This document shows positions 21,307 through 30,442 of a DNA stretch of 64,000 bases, piece by piece. This stretch comes from Mycobacterium sp. (GTDB lineage: Bacteria; Actinomycetota; Actinomycetes; Mycobacteriales; Mycobacteriaceae). The DNA lies in NCBI RefSeq assembly GCF_019247635.1, contig NZ_JAFBAR010000004.1, forward strand, positions 62,001 through 126,000, in the 5' to 3' direction. The translations under genes were made by a program, and so were the position numbers. Each line of letters starts with the position of its first letter. Position 1 is the first letter of the stretch. Under the pieces are notes generated by a model. The model was not told where the DNA came from, searched no databases, and worked only from the letters and a program-made list of their open reading frames with translations.

Positions 21307-21416
21307 GGAGCCCGGCGCGCGCCGATCGTCACCGTGCCTTTTGGGTGGCGGCTTTCCCGCCGAGCAACTTCGCCGTAGCCTGGTGTGAACCGGCTCACAA
21401 TCGACTGGGAGTGCTG

Positions 21417-21845
21417 ATGCGGATCGCGGACGTCTTGCGGAACAAGGGCGCGGCGGTGGTGACGATCAACCCAGACGCGACGGTCCGGGAACTGCTCGCC
21501 GGCCTCGCCGAGCAAAACATTGGCGCGATGGTGGTGGTCGGCGCCGAGGGCGTCGTCGGCATCGTGTCCGAACGCGACGTCGTGCGACAGCTGCACCGGC
21601 ACGGCGCCAGTGTGCTGACGCGCCCGGTCTCCAAGATCATGACCGCCACGGTCGCCACCTGCGGCAAGGGGGACACGGTCGACGAGGTCAGCGTGCTGAT
21701 GACCAAGAACCGGGTGCGCCACGTGCCGGTGCTCGACGGGAAGAAGCTGATCGGGATCGTCAGCATCGGCGATGTGGTGAAGACCCGCATGGAAGAACTC
21801 GAGGCCGAGCAGCAGCAGCTGCACTCCTACATCACTCAGGGGTAA
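21417..21845 (+). CDS. CBS-domain-pair protein
   Basis: 142 residues consisting almost entirely of two CBS domains (about 8-62 and 70-128), which usually bind adenine nucleotides. There is no attached enzyme domain. ATG 21417 is chosen because GGGAG sits a few bases upstream; a GTG at 21411 is also in frame. It matches the small CBS protein (Rv2406c) near lepA in M. tuberculosis, but the PE gene and RNase Z-like gene that precede it there are not found here. Confidence 0.9.
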   Translation: MRIADVLRNKGAAVVTINPDATVRELLAGLAEQNIGAMVVVGAEGVVGIVSERDVVRQLHRHGASVLTRPVSKIMTATVATCGKGDTVDEVSVLMTKNRVRHVPVLDGKKLIGIVSIGDVVKTRMEELEAEQQQLHSYITQG

Positions 21846-21948
21846 TGCCGCGGGGCTGTTCCCCGGACTGCGTTGGCTCTGCGGTGAGGGTGGGGTCTTC
21901 TCGCTCTTCTTCGCCCTGGACGCAGAGCCAACGGCGCCGGGCGGGCCG

Positions 21949-22566
21949 TCAGCGCCAGGAGTACTCGGAGCGCAGCCGCGCGGCCACCACGTCGAAGACG
22001 TCGCGCGCCAGAATCGCGCCCTCGCGCCGGATGCCCTCCTCGGGCACATGAAGCACCCGGTCCAATCGCACCCAGCTTGCCCTGCCCTCGTAATCCCAAT
22101 CTCCAGTGCCGATCCCGACCCAGTCGCGATCGGCGGCGTGCCGCTCCTGGCTGGACACCATGAGGCCGAGCAGCACGTTGCGGTCACGACCGACCACCAG
22201 GACCGGCCGATCCTTGCCGCGGGTGGGATCCTCCTCGTAGACCACCCAGGTCCACACGATCTCGCCGGGATCGGCCCGGCCGTCGAGATTCGGCGCGTAG
22301 ACGACCTTCCGGGCCCGTTGCGCGGTGGGGAAGCTGGTGTTGGTCACCGGCCGGCCCTGGGAGACCTCAGCCACGTCGGGCGCCGGCAACCCCATGGCCA
22401 TGATGTTCGCGGTGATCTTCACCGCTTGCTGGACGGTCCGCAGGGTGTCCTGGGTGTTCTGCAGCCGCCGGACCACCTTCGGAGCCTCGTTGAACACCAA
22501 GTTCTCCGCAAAGCGCTGGATCGTCTTCCACTGTGACTTGCCGGGCGACTTCCTGTCCGGTGCCAT
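21949..22566 (-). CDS. PemK/MazF-like domain protein
   Basis: 205 residues from ATG 22566. An N-terminal helical stretch of ~85 residues precedes a domain with the PemK-type pattern P-G-E-I-V-W-T-W-V-V-Y-E-E-D-P, G-K-D-R-P-V-L-V-V and later S-W-V-R-L-D-R-V. PemK/MazF toxins are mRNA endonucleases, but this protein has no antitoxin gene beside it and is longer than usual, so toxin activity is doubtful. It is divergent from lepA with 55 bases between starts. It is the counterpart of Rv2405 by position. Confidence 0.75.
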   Translation of the reverse strand: MAPDRKSPGKSQWKTIQRFAENLVFNEAPKVVRRLQNTQDTLRTVQQAVKITANIMAMGLPAPDVAEVSQGRPVTNTSFPTAQRARKVVYAPNLDGRADPGEIVWTWVVYEEDPTRGKDRPVLVVGRDRNVLLGLMVSSQERHAADRDWVGIGTGDWDYEGRASWVRLDRVLHVPEEGIRREGAILARDVFDVVAARLRSEYSWR

Positions 22567-22621
22567 CTTCGCAGCATAGACGCGACCGGCAGGGCGCGAC
22601 GGGGTCTGTGATTGGGCCGAC

Positions 22622-24517
22622 TTGGCGTGCACGGATACGCTGGATGCTCGTAATCCGCCGCTCCAGGAGATTCCCATCAGCAGTTTCGCCGACAAGACGT
22701 TCACGCCGCCGGCACAGATTCGGAACTTCTGCATCATCGCTCACATCGACCACGGCAAGTCGACGCTGGCCGACCGAATGCTGCAGCTGACCGGGGTGGT
22801 CGACGAGCGCTCGATGCGGGCCCAGTACCTGGACCGGATGGATATCGAGCGGGAGCGTGGCATCACGATCAAGGCGCAGAACGTGCGGTTGCCTTGGCAG
22901 GCGAATGGCCAGGATCACGTCCTGCATCTGATCGACACGCCGGGCCATGTCGACTTCACCTACGAGGTATCGCGGGCGCTCGAGGCGTGCGAGGGCGCGG
23001 TCCTGCTGGTTGACGCCGCCCAGGGCATCGAGGCGCAGACGCTGGCCAATCTGTATCTCGCGCTGGATCGCGACCTGACCGTCATCCCGGTGCTCAACAA
23101 GATCGACCTGCCCGCCGCCGACCCCGATCGCTACGCCGGTGAGATAGCCCACATCATGGGCTGCGAGCCCGGCGACGTACTACGGGTGTCCGGCAAGACC
23201 GGGGACGGTGTGGCCGAATTGCTCGACGAGGTGGTCCGTCAGGTGCCGCCCCCGCAGGGCGACGCCGACGCGCCCACCCGCGCCATGATCTTCGACTCCG
23301 TCTACGACATCTACCGCGGCGTGGTCACCTACGTCCGCGTCGTCGACGGCAAGATCAGCCCGCGAGAGCGCATTGCCATGATGTCCACCGGCGCCACCCA
23401 CGAACTGCTCGAGGTGGGCATCGTCTCGCCCGAGCCCAAGCCCAGCGCGGGCCTCGGCGTGGGCGAGGTCGGATACCTGATCACCGGGGTCAAGGACGTC
23501 CGCCAGTCCAAGGTCGGTGACACCGTGACGACGGCGCGCAATGGCGCCAAAGAAGCGTTGACCGGCTACCGCGAACCCAAGCCGATGGTCTATTCGGGAC
23601 TGTATCCCGTGGACGGCTCCGACTACCCGAACCTGCGCGACGCCCTGGACAAGCTGCAGCTCAACGACGCGGCGCTGACGTACGAGCCGGAGACGTCGGT
23701 AGCCCTGGGCTTCGGTTTCCGGTGTGGCTTTTTGGGCCTGCTGCACATGGAGATCAGCCGCGAGCGTCTGGAGCGCGAGTTCGACCTGGACCTGATCTCG
23801 ACGTCGCCGAACGTCGTGTATCGGGTCATCAAAGAGGATGACAGCGAGATTCGGGTGACCAACCCCTCGGACTGGCCGGCGGGCAAGATCGGCGCGGTCT
23901 ACGAGCCGGTCGTGAAGACCACCATCATCGCGCCCAGCGAGTTCATCGGCACGATCATGGAGCTGTGCCAGGCCCGCCGCGGCGAAATGGGTAGCATGGA
24001 TTATCTGTCACCCGAGCGTGTGGAACTGCGCTACACCATGCCGTTGGGCGAGATCATCTTCGACTTCTTCGACTCGCTGAAGTCGCGCACCCGCGGCTAC
24101 GCCAGCCTGGACTACGAGGAGGCCGGCGAGCAGGAGGCCCAACTGGTCAAGGTCGACATCTTGTTGCAGGGCGAGCCCGTCGACGCGTTCAGCGCGATCG
24201 TGCACAAGAATTCCGCCTCTGCCTACGGCAACAAGATGACCACCAAGCTCAAGGAGCTGATCCCGCGTCAGCAGTTCGAGGTGCCGGTCCAGGCCGCCAT
24301 CGGATCCAAAATCATTGCGCGCGAGAACATTCGCGCGATCCGCAAAGACGTGCTGTCGAAGTGCTATGGCGGCGACATCACCCGTAAGCGCAAGCTGCTG
24401 GAAAAGCAGAAGGAAGGCAAGAAGCGGATGAAGACCATCGGACGGGTCGAAGTGCCGCAGGAAGCCTTCGTCGCGGCCTTGTCCACCGATGCCGCGGGGG
24501 ACAAGGGCAAGAAGTAG
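22622..24517 (+). CDS. lepA: Elongation factor 4 (back-translocase)
   Basis: 631 residues if TTG 22622 is the start; no ATG or GTG exists in frame before the GTPase domain, so the start is uncertain. The GTPase motifs are clear: [10 protein letters not shown] (G1), R-G-I-T-I-K-A-Q (G2), D-T-P-G-H-V-D-F (G3) and N-K-I-D (G4). The C-terminal LepA-specific domain ends in [18 protein letters not shown]4 acts on stalled ribosomes and can back-translocate them. It stands alone, divergent from the PemK-like gene and convergent with the trehalase gene. Confidence 0.97.
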   Translation: MACTDTLDARNPPLQEIPISSFADKTFTPPAQIRNFCIIAHIDHGKSTLADRMLQLTGVVDERSMRAQYLDRMDIERERGITIKAQNVRLPWQANGQDHVLHLIDTPGHVDFTYEVSRALEACEGAVLLVDAAQGIEAQTLANLYLALDRDLTVIPVLNKIDLPAADPDRYAGEIAHIMGCEPGDVLRVSGKTGDGVAELLDEVVRQVPPPQGDADAPTRAMIFDSVYDIYRGVVTYVRVVDGKISPRERIAMMSTGATHELLEVGIVSPEPKPSAGLGVGEVGYLITGVKDVRQSKVGDTVTTARNGAKEALTGYREPKPMVYSGLYPVDGSDYPNLRDALDKLQLNDAALTYEPETSVALGFGFRCGFLGLLHMEISRERLEREFDLDLISTSPNVVYRVIKEDDSEIRVTNPSDWPAGKIGAVYEPVVKTTIIAPSEFIGTIMELCQARRGEMGSMDYLSPERVELRYTMPLGEIIFDFFDSLKSRTRGYASLDYEEAGEQEAQLVKVDILLQGEPVDAFSAIVHKNSASAYGNKMTTKLKELIPRQQFEVPVQAAIGSKIIARENIRAIRKDVLSKCYGGDITRKRKLLEKQKEGKKRMKTIGRVEVPQEAFVAALSTDAAGDKGKK

Positions 24518-24550
24518 CAGCGCCCCTGAGCTGACCCGTGCTGACCCGTG

Positions 24551-26596
24551 CTACATGGGCGCGTTAGCGGGCTGGAACATGCCCGAGCTGTCGGCTTCCT
24601 CCTCGGCGCGGATCACGTGCACCACCGCATTGATCAGCGCCAGGTGGGTGAACGCTTGCGGGAAGTTGCCCAGATGTCGACCGGTTCGCGGCTCGATCTC
24701 CTCGGCGTACAGATGCAGCGGGCTGGCATACGACAGCAGCCGTTCGCACAGCCGTTTGGCGCGACGCACCTCGCCGATCTCCACCAGCGCCGACACCAGC
24801 CAGAAGGAGCAAATGGTGAACGTGCCCTCCTCACCGGACAGCCCGTCGTCGGTCTCCTCCACCCGGTAGCGCAGCACCAGGCCTTCCTCGGTGAGTTCGT
24901 CGGCGATGGCCAGCACGGTGTTGCGCACCCGCGGGTCGTCGGGCGGCAGGAACCGGGTCAGCACCACCAGCAGCAGCGAGGCGTCCAGGGCGTCGCTGCC
25001 GTAGCGCTGGGTCAACACGCCGCGCGAATCCACCCCGTGCTGCAGGATGTCGGCCTTGATCTCCTCCGCAACCTGACGCCACTGCTGGGCGTAGCTCGTC
25101 TCACCCTGCCGCTCGGCCAGCTTGGACCCTCGGTCCAGCGCCACCCAGCACATCACCTTCGACGACGTGAAGTGCTGCGGCTCGCCGCGCACCTCCCAGA
25201 TGCCGCGGTCGGGCTCGCGCCAGTGCTTGATGGCCTCTTCCACTTGCTTCTTCAACACCGGCCACAGCGTCTCGGGGATCTGCTCACGCGACTTGGCGTG
25301 CAGGTAGAACGAGTCCAGGATCGAGCCCCAGATGTCGTGCTGGCGCTGGTCGTACGCGCCGTTGCCGATCCGCACCGGCCGCGCGTGGTCGTAGCCGGTC
25401 AGATGATGCAGTTCCTCTTCGACCAGGCTGCGTTCGCCCCCCACGCCATACATCACCTGCAACGGATGACGTTCGTTGCTGTTCGCGCCGGACACGTCGG
25501 CGATGAACGCGAAGAAGTCGTCGGCCTCGCGATCCAGCCCCAGCGTGTAGAGCCCCCACAACGCGAACGTCGAGTCGCGCACCCACGCGTAGCGGTAATC
25601 CCAGTTGCGGTGCCCCTGCGGCGTCTCGGGCAGCGACGTGGTGCTGGCCGCGAGCAGTGCGCCGGTGGGGGAATACGTCAGGCCCTTCAGCGTCAGCGCG
25701 CTGCGCTGCAGGTAGGCCCGCCACGGGTGGTCGGGGAAGTTGCCGATGTTGATCCACTGCCGCCAGCATTCGGTGGTTTTCCACATCTTGTCGGCGGCCT
25801 CTTCGTACGTCTGTGGCGCCGGGTGCTTGGTCCAGCTCAGCGCGACGAACACGTCGTCGCCCTCTTTCATCCGGGTGCGTGCCCGGGCCTCGCGGCCCTC
25901 CAGCCCGATGCGCAGGTTGCTGGTCAGCTGCAGCGCGGGGTGGGCGTCTGGATGTTTGCTGGCCCGCGCGATGGCCTCGCCGTAGGCGTTGGCCGAGTAT
26001 TCCCAGGTCGCGCCGACACGGTGATAGTCGAACGCCGGTTCGCAGCTCATCATCAGCTCGACGGTGCCGCTGACGCAACGAACCGTGCGCAACAGGATGT
26101 GCTCGGCGTCCCAGTCCATCGGGGTCCGGCGGTGGGTGCGTGAGCGTCGCTCAATGTCGTGCCATGGCCCCATCACCAGCGCGTCGCGCACGATCAGCCA
26201 ACCGGTGTGGGTCTGCCAGGTGGTTTCCATGATCAGGCTGCCGGGAAGATAGCGCCGGGCCGACGGGACCGAGACGCCGTACGGGCCGAGCCGGAAATGC
26301 CCGGCGCTGCGGTCCAGGATCGCGCCGAACACACTCGCCGAGTCCGGGCGGGGAACGCACAACCACTCCACCGAACCTGCCGGCGAGATCAGGCAGGTGG
26401 TCTCCCAGTCGGACAGGAATGCGTAATCGGCAATCGGCGGAAAAGAATTGCGCAGTACGCCACCTGAGACAAATGGTGCGGGCGCGCTGAAATCGACCCC
26501 CGGGCGCGGAGCCGCTTCAAAAGCCTCCGTGTCGCCTCCTTCGCGCGGGGAGGCGGCCTGATCACCGGATTGGCCGGGTTGAGCGTGCAGAACCAT
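24551..26596 (-). CDS. GH15-family trehalase
   Basis: 681 residues. An N-terminal beta-sandwich domain (about 50-260) is followed by an (alpha/alpha)6 glycoside hydrolase 15 domain. The catalytic acid lies in P-D-R-G-I-W-E-V-R-G, and a second conserved block is Q-R-Y-G-S-D-A-L-D-A-S. The mycobacterial orthologue at this position hydrolyses trehalose to two glucose units and is unusual in its phosphate dependence. The first ~45 residues (Gln/Gly/Ala-rich) look disordered and a shorter start is possible. Other GH15 activities (glucoamylase) cannot be excluded by motif alone, but synteny favours trehalase. Confidence 0.88.
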   Translation of the reverse strand: MVLHAQPGQSGDQAASPREGGDTEAFEAAPRPGVDFSAPAPFVSGGVLRNSFPPIADYAFLSDWETTCLISPAGSVEWLCVPRPDSASVFGAILDRSAGHFRLGPYGVSVPSARRYLPGSLIMETTWQTHTGWLIVRDALVMGPWHDIERRSRTHRRTPMDWDAEHILLRTVRCVSGTVELMMSCEPAFDYHRVGATWEYSANAYGEAIARASKHPDAHPALQLTSNLRIGLEGREARARTRMKEGDDVFVALSWTKHPAPQTYEEAADKMWKTTECWRQWINIGNFPDHPWRAYLQRSALTLKGLTYSPTGALLAASTTSLPETPQGHRNWDYRYAWVRDSTFALWGLYTLGLDREADDFFAFIADVSGANSNERHPLQVMYGVGGERSLVEEELHHLTGYDHARPVRIGNGAYDQRQHDIWGSILDSFYLHAKSREQIPETLWPVLKKQVEEAIKHWREPDRGIWEVRGEPQHFTSSKVMCWVALDRGSKLAERQGETSYAQQWRQVAEEIKADILQHGVDSRGVLTQRYGSDALDASLLLVVLTRFLPPDDPRVRNTVLAIADELTEEGLVLRYRVEETDDGLSGEEGTFTICSFWLVSALVEIGEVRRAKRLCERLLSYASPLHLYAEEIEPRTGRHLGNFPQAFTHLALINAVVHVIRAEEEADSSGMFQPANAPM

Positions 26597-26683
26597 CCCG
26601 ACATCATCATCTGTGGACCTGCCCGGCGTCCACTTACTCTGCTTCCCGCTGCTGTTGTGTGCTTCCCGCTTTCTTGCGCGGTG

Positions 26684-27928
26684 TTACCCGCGCCGGCGGG
26701 CATATTTGGGCGTGTGTTCGGGCAGCGGGCCGATCGCGATCAGGTACCCGATCAACCTGCGCAGTGCGGGTACCCGACCGGCCATCCGCACAGCTTTCGG
26801 CGGTGCTTGGTCGCCCGCCCTGCCTGGTGAACCGACCGCCGCGGCGATCACCCGGGCGTGGATCGTCCGTTGTGCCGCCTGCACCAGCGCCGTCGGTATC
26901 CAGCGGCGCGCCTGTACGCGGGCCAGCTGGAGGCTGGAGACCCGTCCCTTGTGCAGCGGACCGGCGAGGATGCGCGCGGTTGCCACGGCGTCGGCCACGG
27001 CCAGGTTGATGCCGACGCCGCCGACCGGCGACATCGCGTGTGCCGCGTCGCCGATGCACAGCACTCCGTTGGAGTACCAGCGGCGGAGCCGATTAAGCTG
27101 CACGTCAAGCAGTTTCACGTCGTCGAACGACGACAGGGCCTCGACGCGGTCGGCTAGCCAGGGCACCATGCTCACCAACACGCGGTGCAGCGCCTCGATG
27201 CCTTCCGCCCGAACCTGTGCGTCGGATCCCTTGGGGATGACGTAAGCGATCTGGTAGTAGTCGCCGCGGTCGATCAGGATCACGCCGTGCCCGGCCTGGA
27301 ACGTGCCGGCAAGACCGGGCGGATCGTCGGGCCGGCGCGGGAGCCGGAACCACCACACGTCCATCGGCGCGCCGAAGCTTCGCGCTACCAGGCCGACGGC
27401 CGAGCGCACCCGCGAGGTACGTCCGTCGCACGCGACGGTCAGTTCGGCGCGTATTTGTCGGGCTTCGCCGCTCGGGTCGCGGTAGGTGACGCCGACGACG
27501 CGGTCGCCCGCACGCACCACTCCGGTCACCTCGGTGCTGCGCAACAACCGGAACGTGGGTTCGGCCTCGGCGGCGCTGGCCAACAGTTCCAGCAAATCCC
27601 ACTGCGGCACCAAGGCGATGTGCTGGTGTGCCCCGGGCAGGTGGCTCAGATCGACATCGATGGGTTGTCCCTGCAATTGCATCCGCATGGTGTCGATCAG
27701 CCGATGCGGCATTTGGCCAAACCGCTGCGCCAAACCGAGTTCGTCGAGCAGGCGCAGGGTGCTGGCGTGCACGGTGTCCCCGCGAAAGTCCCGCAGAAAA
27801 TCGGCGTGCTTTTCCATCACGGTGACTTTTACGCCGGCGCGGGCCAACAGCAGGCCTAGCATCATTCCGGCCGGTCCGCCGCCGGCGATCAAGCAGGTCG
27901 TGGCTTCGGATTCGGCAGATGGGGGCAT
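26684..27928 (-). CDS. FAD-dependent monooxygenase (PHBH fold)
   Basis: 414 residues from ATG 27928; in-frame ATGs at 27946 and 27961 are possible. The flavin hydroxylase signatures are present: G-G-G-P-A-G-M (dinucleotide fold), V-A-C-D-G-R-T-S-R-V-R (DG motif) and L-C-I-G-D-A-A-H-A-M-S-P (GD motif). The family hydroxylates aromatic or polycyclic compounds; the substrate is unknown. It is divergent from the small membrane protein gene at 27992. It has no counterpart in my recollection of this part of M. tuberculosis. Confidence 0.88.
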   Translation of the reverse strand: MPPSAESEATTCLIAGGGPAGMMLGLLLARAGVKVTVMEKHADFLRDFRGDTVHASTLRLLDELGLAQRFGQMPHRLIDTMRMQLQGQPIDVDLSHLPGAHQHIALVPQWDLLELLASAAEAEPTFRLLRSTEVTGVVRAGDRVVGVTYRDPSGEARQIRAELTVACDGRTSRVRSAVGLVARSFGAPMDVWWFRLPRRPDDPPGLAGTFQAGHGVILIDRGDYYQIAYVIPKGSDAQVRAEGIEALHRVLVSMVPWLADRVEALSSFDDVKLLDVQLNRLRRWYSNGVLCIGDAAHAMSPVGGVGINLAVADAVATARILAGPLHKGRVSSLQLARVQARRWIPTALVQAAQRTIHARVIAAAVGSPGRAGDQAPPKAVRMAGRVPALRRLIGYLIAIGPLPEHTPKYARRRG

Positions 27929-27991
27929 TCGCCGATCTTGGCACATTCGCTTCGGATCCACCTGCGACCCGATACCGATAGGGTGGGCCCG

Positions 27992-28186
27992 GTGGGCAGG
28001 TTCCTGAACTGGTGGGACGGCATCGAGCTGTGGTTATCGGGCCTCGCTTTCGTGCTCCAAGCTTTGCTGGTGATGCCGGTCGTGTTGCTGCTCGCGTATG
28101 TCACCGCCGTGGTGCTGGACGGCTTGCTCGGCAGGGGGGTCAAGCTGATGCGGCGGGCTCGGCAGACCGATGGGACGCCGGGCTAG
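27992..28186 (+). CDS. Small membrane protein
   Basis: 64 residues from GTG 27992 (V-G-R-F-L-N-W-W-D-G-I-E-L-W). A long hydrophobic segment covers about residues 14-48, followed by a basic C-terminus (M-R-R-A-R), so the C-terminus is probably cytoplasmic. A GTG three codons upstream (27983) is an alternative. A short membrane protein of this kind lies between the trehalase and subI genes in M. tuberculosis too. Function is unknown. Confidence 0.7.
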   Translation: MGRFLNWWDGIELWLSGLAFVLQALLVMPVVLLLAYVTAVVLDGLLGRGVKLMRRARQTDGTPG

Positions 28187-28216
28187 GCCGGCGAGATGCC
28201 GTGCAGATGGCGCTAA

Positions 28217-28294
28217 ATGCCTAGGTCGCACGTCACGCTGGTACTCGTGACGCTCGTCGTTTTGGTGATCGTCACGTGGTTGCTGACGCGCTGA
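28217..28294 (+). CDS. Possible 25-residue transmembrane micropeptide
   Basis: An ATG-to-TGA frame of 25 codons. After M-P-R-S-H it is an uninterrupted run of Val, Leu, Thr and Ile through W-L-L-T-R, the composition of one membrane helix with basic ends. It begins 30 bases after the preceding membrane protein gene. There is no clear ribosome site, so it may be translated by coupling or not at all. This is listed as a candidate only. Confidence 0.3.
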   Translation: MPRSHVTLVLVTLVVLVIVTWLLTR

Positions 28295-28313
28295 GCCGAA
28301 TCCGTTGTTCTGT

Positions 28314-28319
28314 TAGGCT
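28314..28319 (+). promoter_or_regulatory. Predicted -10 element for a leaderless transcript at 28327
   Basis: TAGGCT fits the mycobacterial TANNNT -10 consensus and ends seven bases before the ATG at 28327. That spacing would put the transcription start on the ATG itself, as in leaderless mycobacterial mRNAs. No convincing -35 is needed or seen. Confidence 0.55.
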
Positions 28320-28326
28320 CTGCGCC

Positions 28327-28401
28327 ATGCACGCAGCATCGGCAACCCTCGAGTGCCTCGAGTGCCTCGAGTGTTGTGCCTACGCGCGCTGTTGTCGCTG
28401 A
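28327..28401 (+). CDS. Cysteine-rich leader peptide of the subI-cysTWA operon
   Basis: 24 residues with six cysteines, at positions 10, 13, 16, 17, 22 and 23, including two Cys-Cys pairs. The middle is L-E-C repeated three times, encoded by a nine-base tandem repeat. It lies 110 bases upstream of subI and is preceded by a -10 element at leaderless spacing. Leaderless short ORFs with cysteine runs upstream of sulfur genes have been described in mycobacteria as cysteine-responsive attenuators: low Cys-tRNA slows the ribosome and relieves repression downstream. The sequence and position fit that class. ACTCC (28401-28405), at the end of the ORF, can pair with GGAGT (28430-28434), a possible part of the switch. 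Regulation is inferred. Confidence 0.75.
   Translation: MHAASATLECLECLECCAYARCCR
28347..28373. repeat. Nine-base tandem repeat inside the leader ORF
   Basis: Three consecutive copies of cctcgagtg, at 28347, 28356 and 28365. In the leader frame each unit encodes Leu-Glu-Cys, so repeat expansion or contraction would add or remove cysteine codons in multiples of one. Confidence 0.9.
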
Positions 28402-28511
28402 CTCCCAAACCCGTGCGCGGTCTGGTGTAGGAGTTCGTGAATTCCCGCCGAGTTCCAGTCGCCCTTCCGCACGGGACCGAAATCCGTAAGTCCCGCACCG
28501 GAAAGGCCCCC

Positions 28512-29558
28512 ATGATCAAGGACATCGGGAGCGCATTGCCCCTGCGCCGCTCGACAGTCCTGACCGCGATCGTCCTGATCGCCGCCGTCGTGGCGGCTTG
28601 TCACGGCGGTCCCAGCGACGTAGTGGGCGGCGGTGGGCTGGGCAACGCGCGCAGCAGCATCACCCTGGTCGCCTATTCGGTCCCAGAACCTGGGTGGAGC
28701 AAGGTGATTCCCGCGTTCAACGCGTCCGACGAGGGCAAGGGCATACAGGTGATTACCTCCTACGGGGCCTCCGGTGACCAGTCACGCGGTGTTGTCGACG
28801 GTAAGCCGGCTGATGTCGTGAACTTCTCCGTTGAACCGGACATCACCCGATTGGTCAAGGCCGGCAAGGTTTCCAAGGAGTGGAACACCGACGCCACCAG
28901 AGGCATCCCCTTCGGATCGGTGGTGACACTGGTTGTGCGCACGGGTAACCCGAAGAACATCAGGGATTGGGATGACCTGCTGCGGCCGGGAATTGAGGTC
29001 ATCACGCCCAGCCCGCTCAGCTCGGGTTCGGCCAAGTGGAACCTGCTGGCCCCTTACGCCGTCAAGAGCCAGGGCGGCAACAACAGCCAGGCCGGCGTCG
29101 ACTTCGTCAACAAACTGGTACGCGAACACGTCAAGTTGCGCCCCGGATCGGGGCGCGAGGCTACCGACGTTTTCGTGCAAGGCAGCGGCGACGTGTTGAT
29201 CAGCTACGAGAACGAGGCCATCGCCACTGAGCGCGCAGGCAAGCCGGTCGAGCATGTCACCCCCCCGCAGACGTTCAAGATCGAAAATCCGGTCGCGGTG
29301 GTGACAACCAGCCCGCATCTCGATGCCGCAACCGCATTCAAGAATTTCCTGTACACCGCCGTTGCGCAGAGGGTGTGGGCACAGGCTGGTTTCCGGGCGG
29401 TCGATCCTGCTATCGCGGCCGAATTTCGTGATCAGTTTCCAGTGCCGCTGAAACTGTGGACGATTGCCGACCTGGGCGGATGGGCCGCGGTGGATCCGCA
29501 GCTGTTCGACAAGAACAGTGGCAGCATCACCAAGATCTACACGCAGGCCACGGGATGA
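28512..29558 (+). CDS. subI: Sulfate-binding lipoprotein
   Basis: 348 residues from ATG 28512, with GGAAAGG upstream. A signal peptide (about 1-30) ends in the lipobox V-A-A-C, so the protein is lipid-anchored outside the membrane. The mature part is a periplasmic-binding-protein fold of the sulfate/thiosulfate type, with S-Y-G-A-S-G-D-Q-S-R, P-A-D-V-V-N-F-S and S-Y-E-N-E-A-I blocks. It captures sulfate for the CysTWA importer. Its stop overlaps the cysT ATG. Expression is probably set by the cysteine-rich leader upstream. Confidence 0.95.
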   Translation: MIKDIGSALPLRRSTVLTAIVLIAAVVAACHGGPSDVVGGGGLGNARSSITLVAYSVPEPGWSKVIPAFNASDEGKGIQVITSYGASGDQSRGVVDGKPADVVNFSVEPDITRLVKAGKVSKEWNTDATRGIPFGSVVTLVVRTGNPKNIRDWDDLLRPGIEVITPSPLSSGSAKWNLLAPYAVKSQGGNNSQAGVDFVNKLVREHVKLRPGSGREATDVFVQGSGDVLISYENEAIATERAGKPVEHVTPPQTFKIENPVAVVTTSPHLDAATAFKNFLYTAVAQRVWAQAGFRAVDPAIAAEFRDQFPVPLKLWTIADLGGWAAVDPQLFDKNSGSITKIYTQATG

Positions 29559-30442
29559 CCGCCGTGAATCCCGAGGCCGTCCGGCCCGAGCTGGTGGATC
29601 TCGGCGAAGATCCGGGCGATGCGCCCGCGAACGCGCGTCAACCCAGGCGGCTGCGCTCGACGACGTCACTTCGCGTGGGTGTGGCCACGCTGTGGCTGTC
29701 GGTGATCGTGCTGCTGCCGCTGGCGGCAATCGCGTGGCAGGCGATCGGTGGCGGCTGGGATAGCTTCTGGTTGACGGTCACGTCGCACGCGGCGGTGGAG
29801 TCGCTGCGGGTCACGCTGACCATTTCGGCCGGCGTCACCGCGCTCAACCTGGTGTTCGGCCTGTTGATCGCCTGGGTTCTGGTGCGCGACAACTTCTTTG
29901 GTAAGCGACTCGTCGATGCGATCATCGATCTGCCGTTCGCCCTGCCGACCATCGTCGCCAGCTTGGTGATGCTTGCCCTGTATGGCAACAAGAGTCCGGT
30001 CGGTCTTCATCTGCAGCACACGGGCTGGGGCGTGGGGGTGGCGCTGGCCTTCGTCACGCTGCCGTTCGTGGTGCGCTCGGTGCAACCCGTGTTGTTGGAA
30101 ATCGATCGGGAGACCGAAGAAGCGGCGGCGTCGCTGGGCGCCGGTGGTCTGAAAATCTTTACCTCCGTCGTACTGCCGTCGCTGCTGCCGTCGTTGTTAT
30201 CGGGTGCGGGCCTGGCGTTTTCGCGCGCCATCGGGGAGTTCGGTTCCGTGGTGCTGATCGGTGGCGCGGTGCCGGGCAAGACCGAAGTCTCTTCGCAGTG
30301 GATCCGGACACTGATCGAGAACGACGACCGGACCGGTGCCGCCGCGATATCCATTGTGTTGTTAGCGATTTCGTTCGTGGTGTTGTTGATCTTGCGCATC
30401 GTCGGCGCGGGGGCGGCCCGACGCGAGGAGAGTTCGCCGTGA
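29555..30442 (+). CDS. cysT: Sulfate ABC transporter permease CysT
   Basis: 295 residues. After a ~40-residue cytoplasmic tail there are about six membrane helices and the ABC permease EAA loop (E-E-A-A-A-S-L-G-A-G-G-L-K-I-F), which docks on CysA. D-L-P-F-A-L-P-T-I-V-A is the sulfate permease signature. ATG 29555 overlaps the subI stop and its own stop overlaps the cysW GTG. It forms a heterodimeric channel with CysW. Confidence 0.95.
   Translation: MTAVNPEAVRPELVDLGEDPGDAPANARQPRRLRSTTSLRVGVATLWLSVIVLLPLAAIAWQAIGGGWDSFWLTVTSHAAVESLRVTLTISAGVTALNLVFGLLIAWVLVRDNFFGKRLVDAIIDLPFALPTIVASLVMLALYGNKSPVGLHLQHTGWGVGVALAFVTLPFVVRSVQPVLLEIDRETEEAAASLGAGGLKIFTSVVLPSLLPSLLSGAGLAFSRAIGEFGSVVLIGGAVPGKTEVSSQWIRTLIENDDRTGAAAISIVLLAISFVVLLILRIVGAGAARREESSP

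Noticed and set aside
24548..26143. 531-codon plus-strand frame opposite the trehalase gene
   Set aside because: Antisense artefact of GC-rich codons; no recognisable motif, and the GH15 gene is complete on the other strand.
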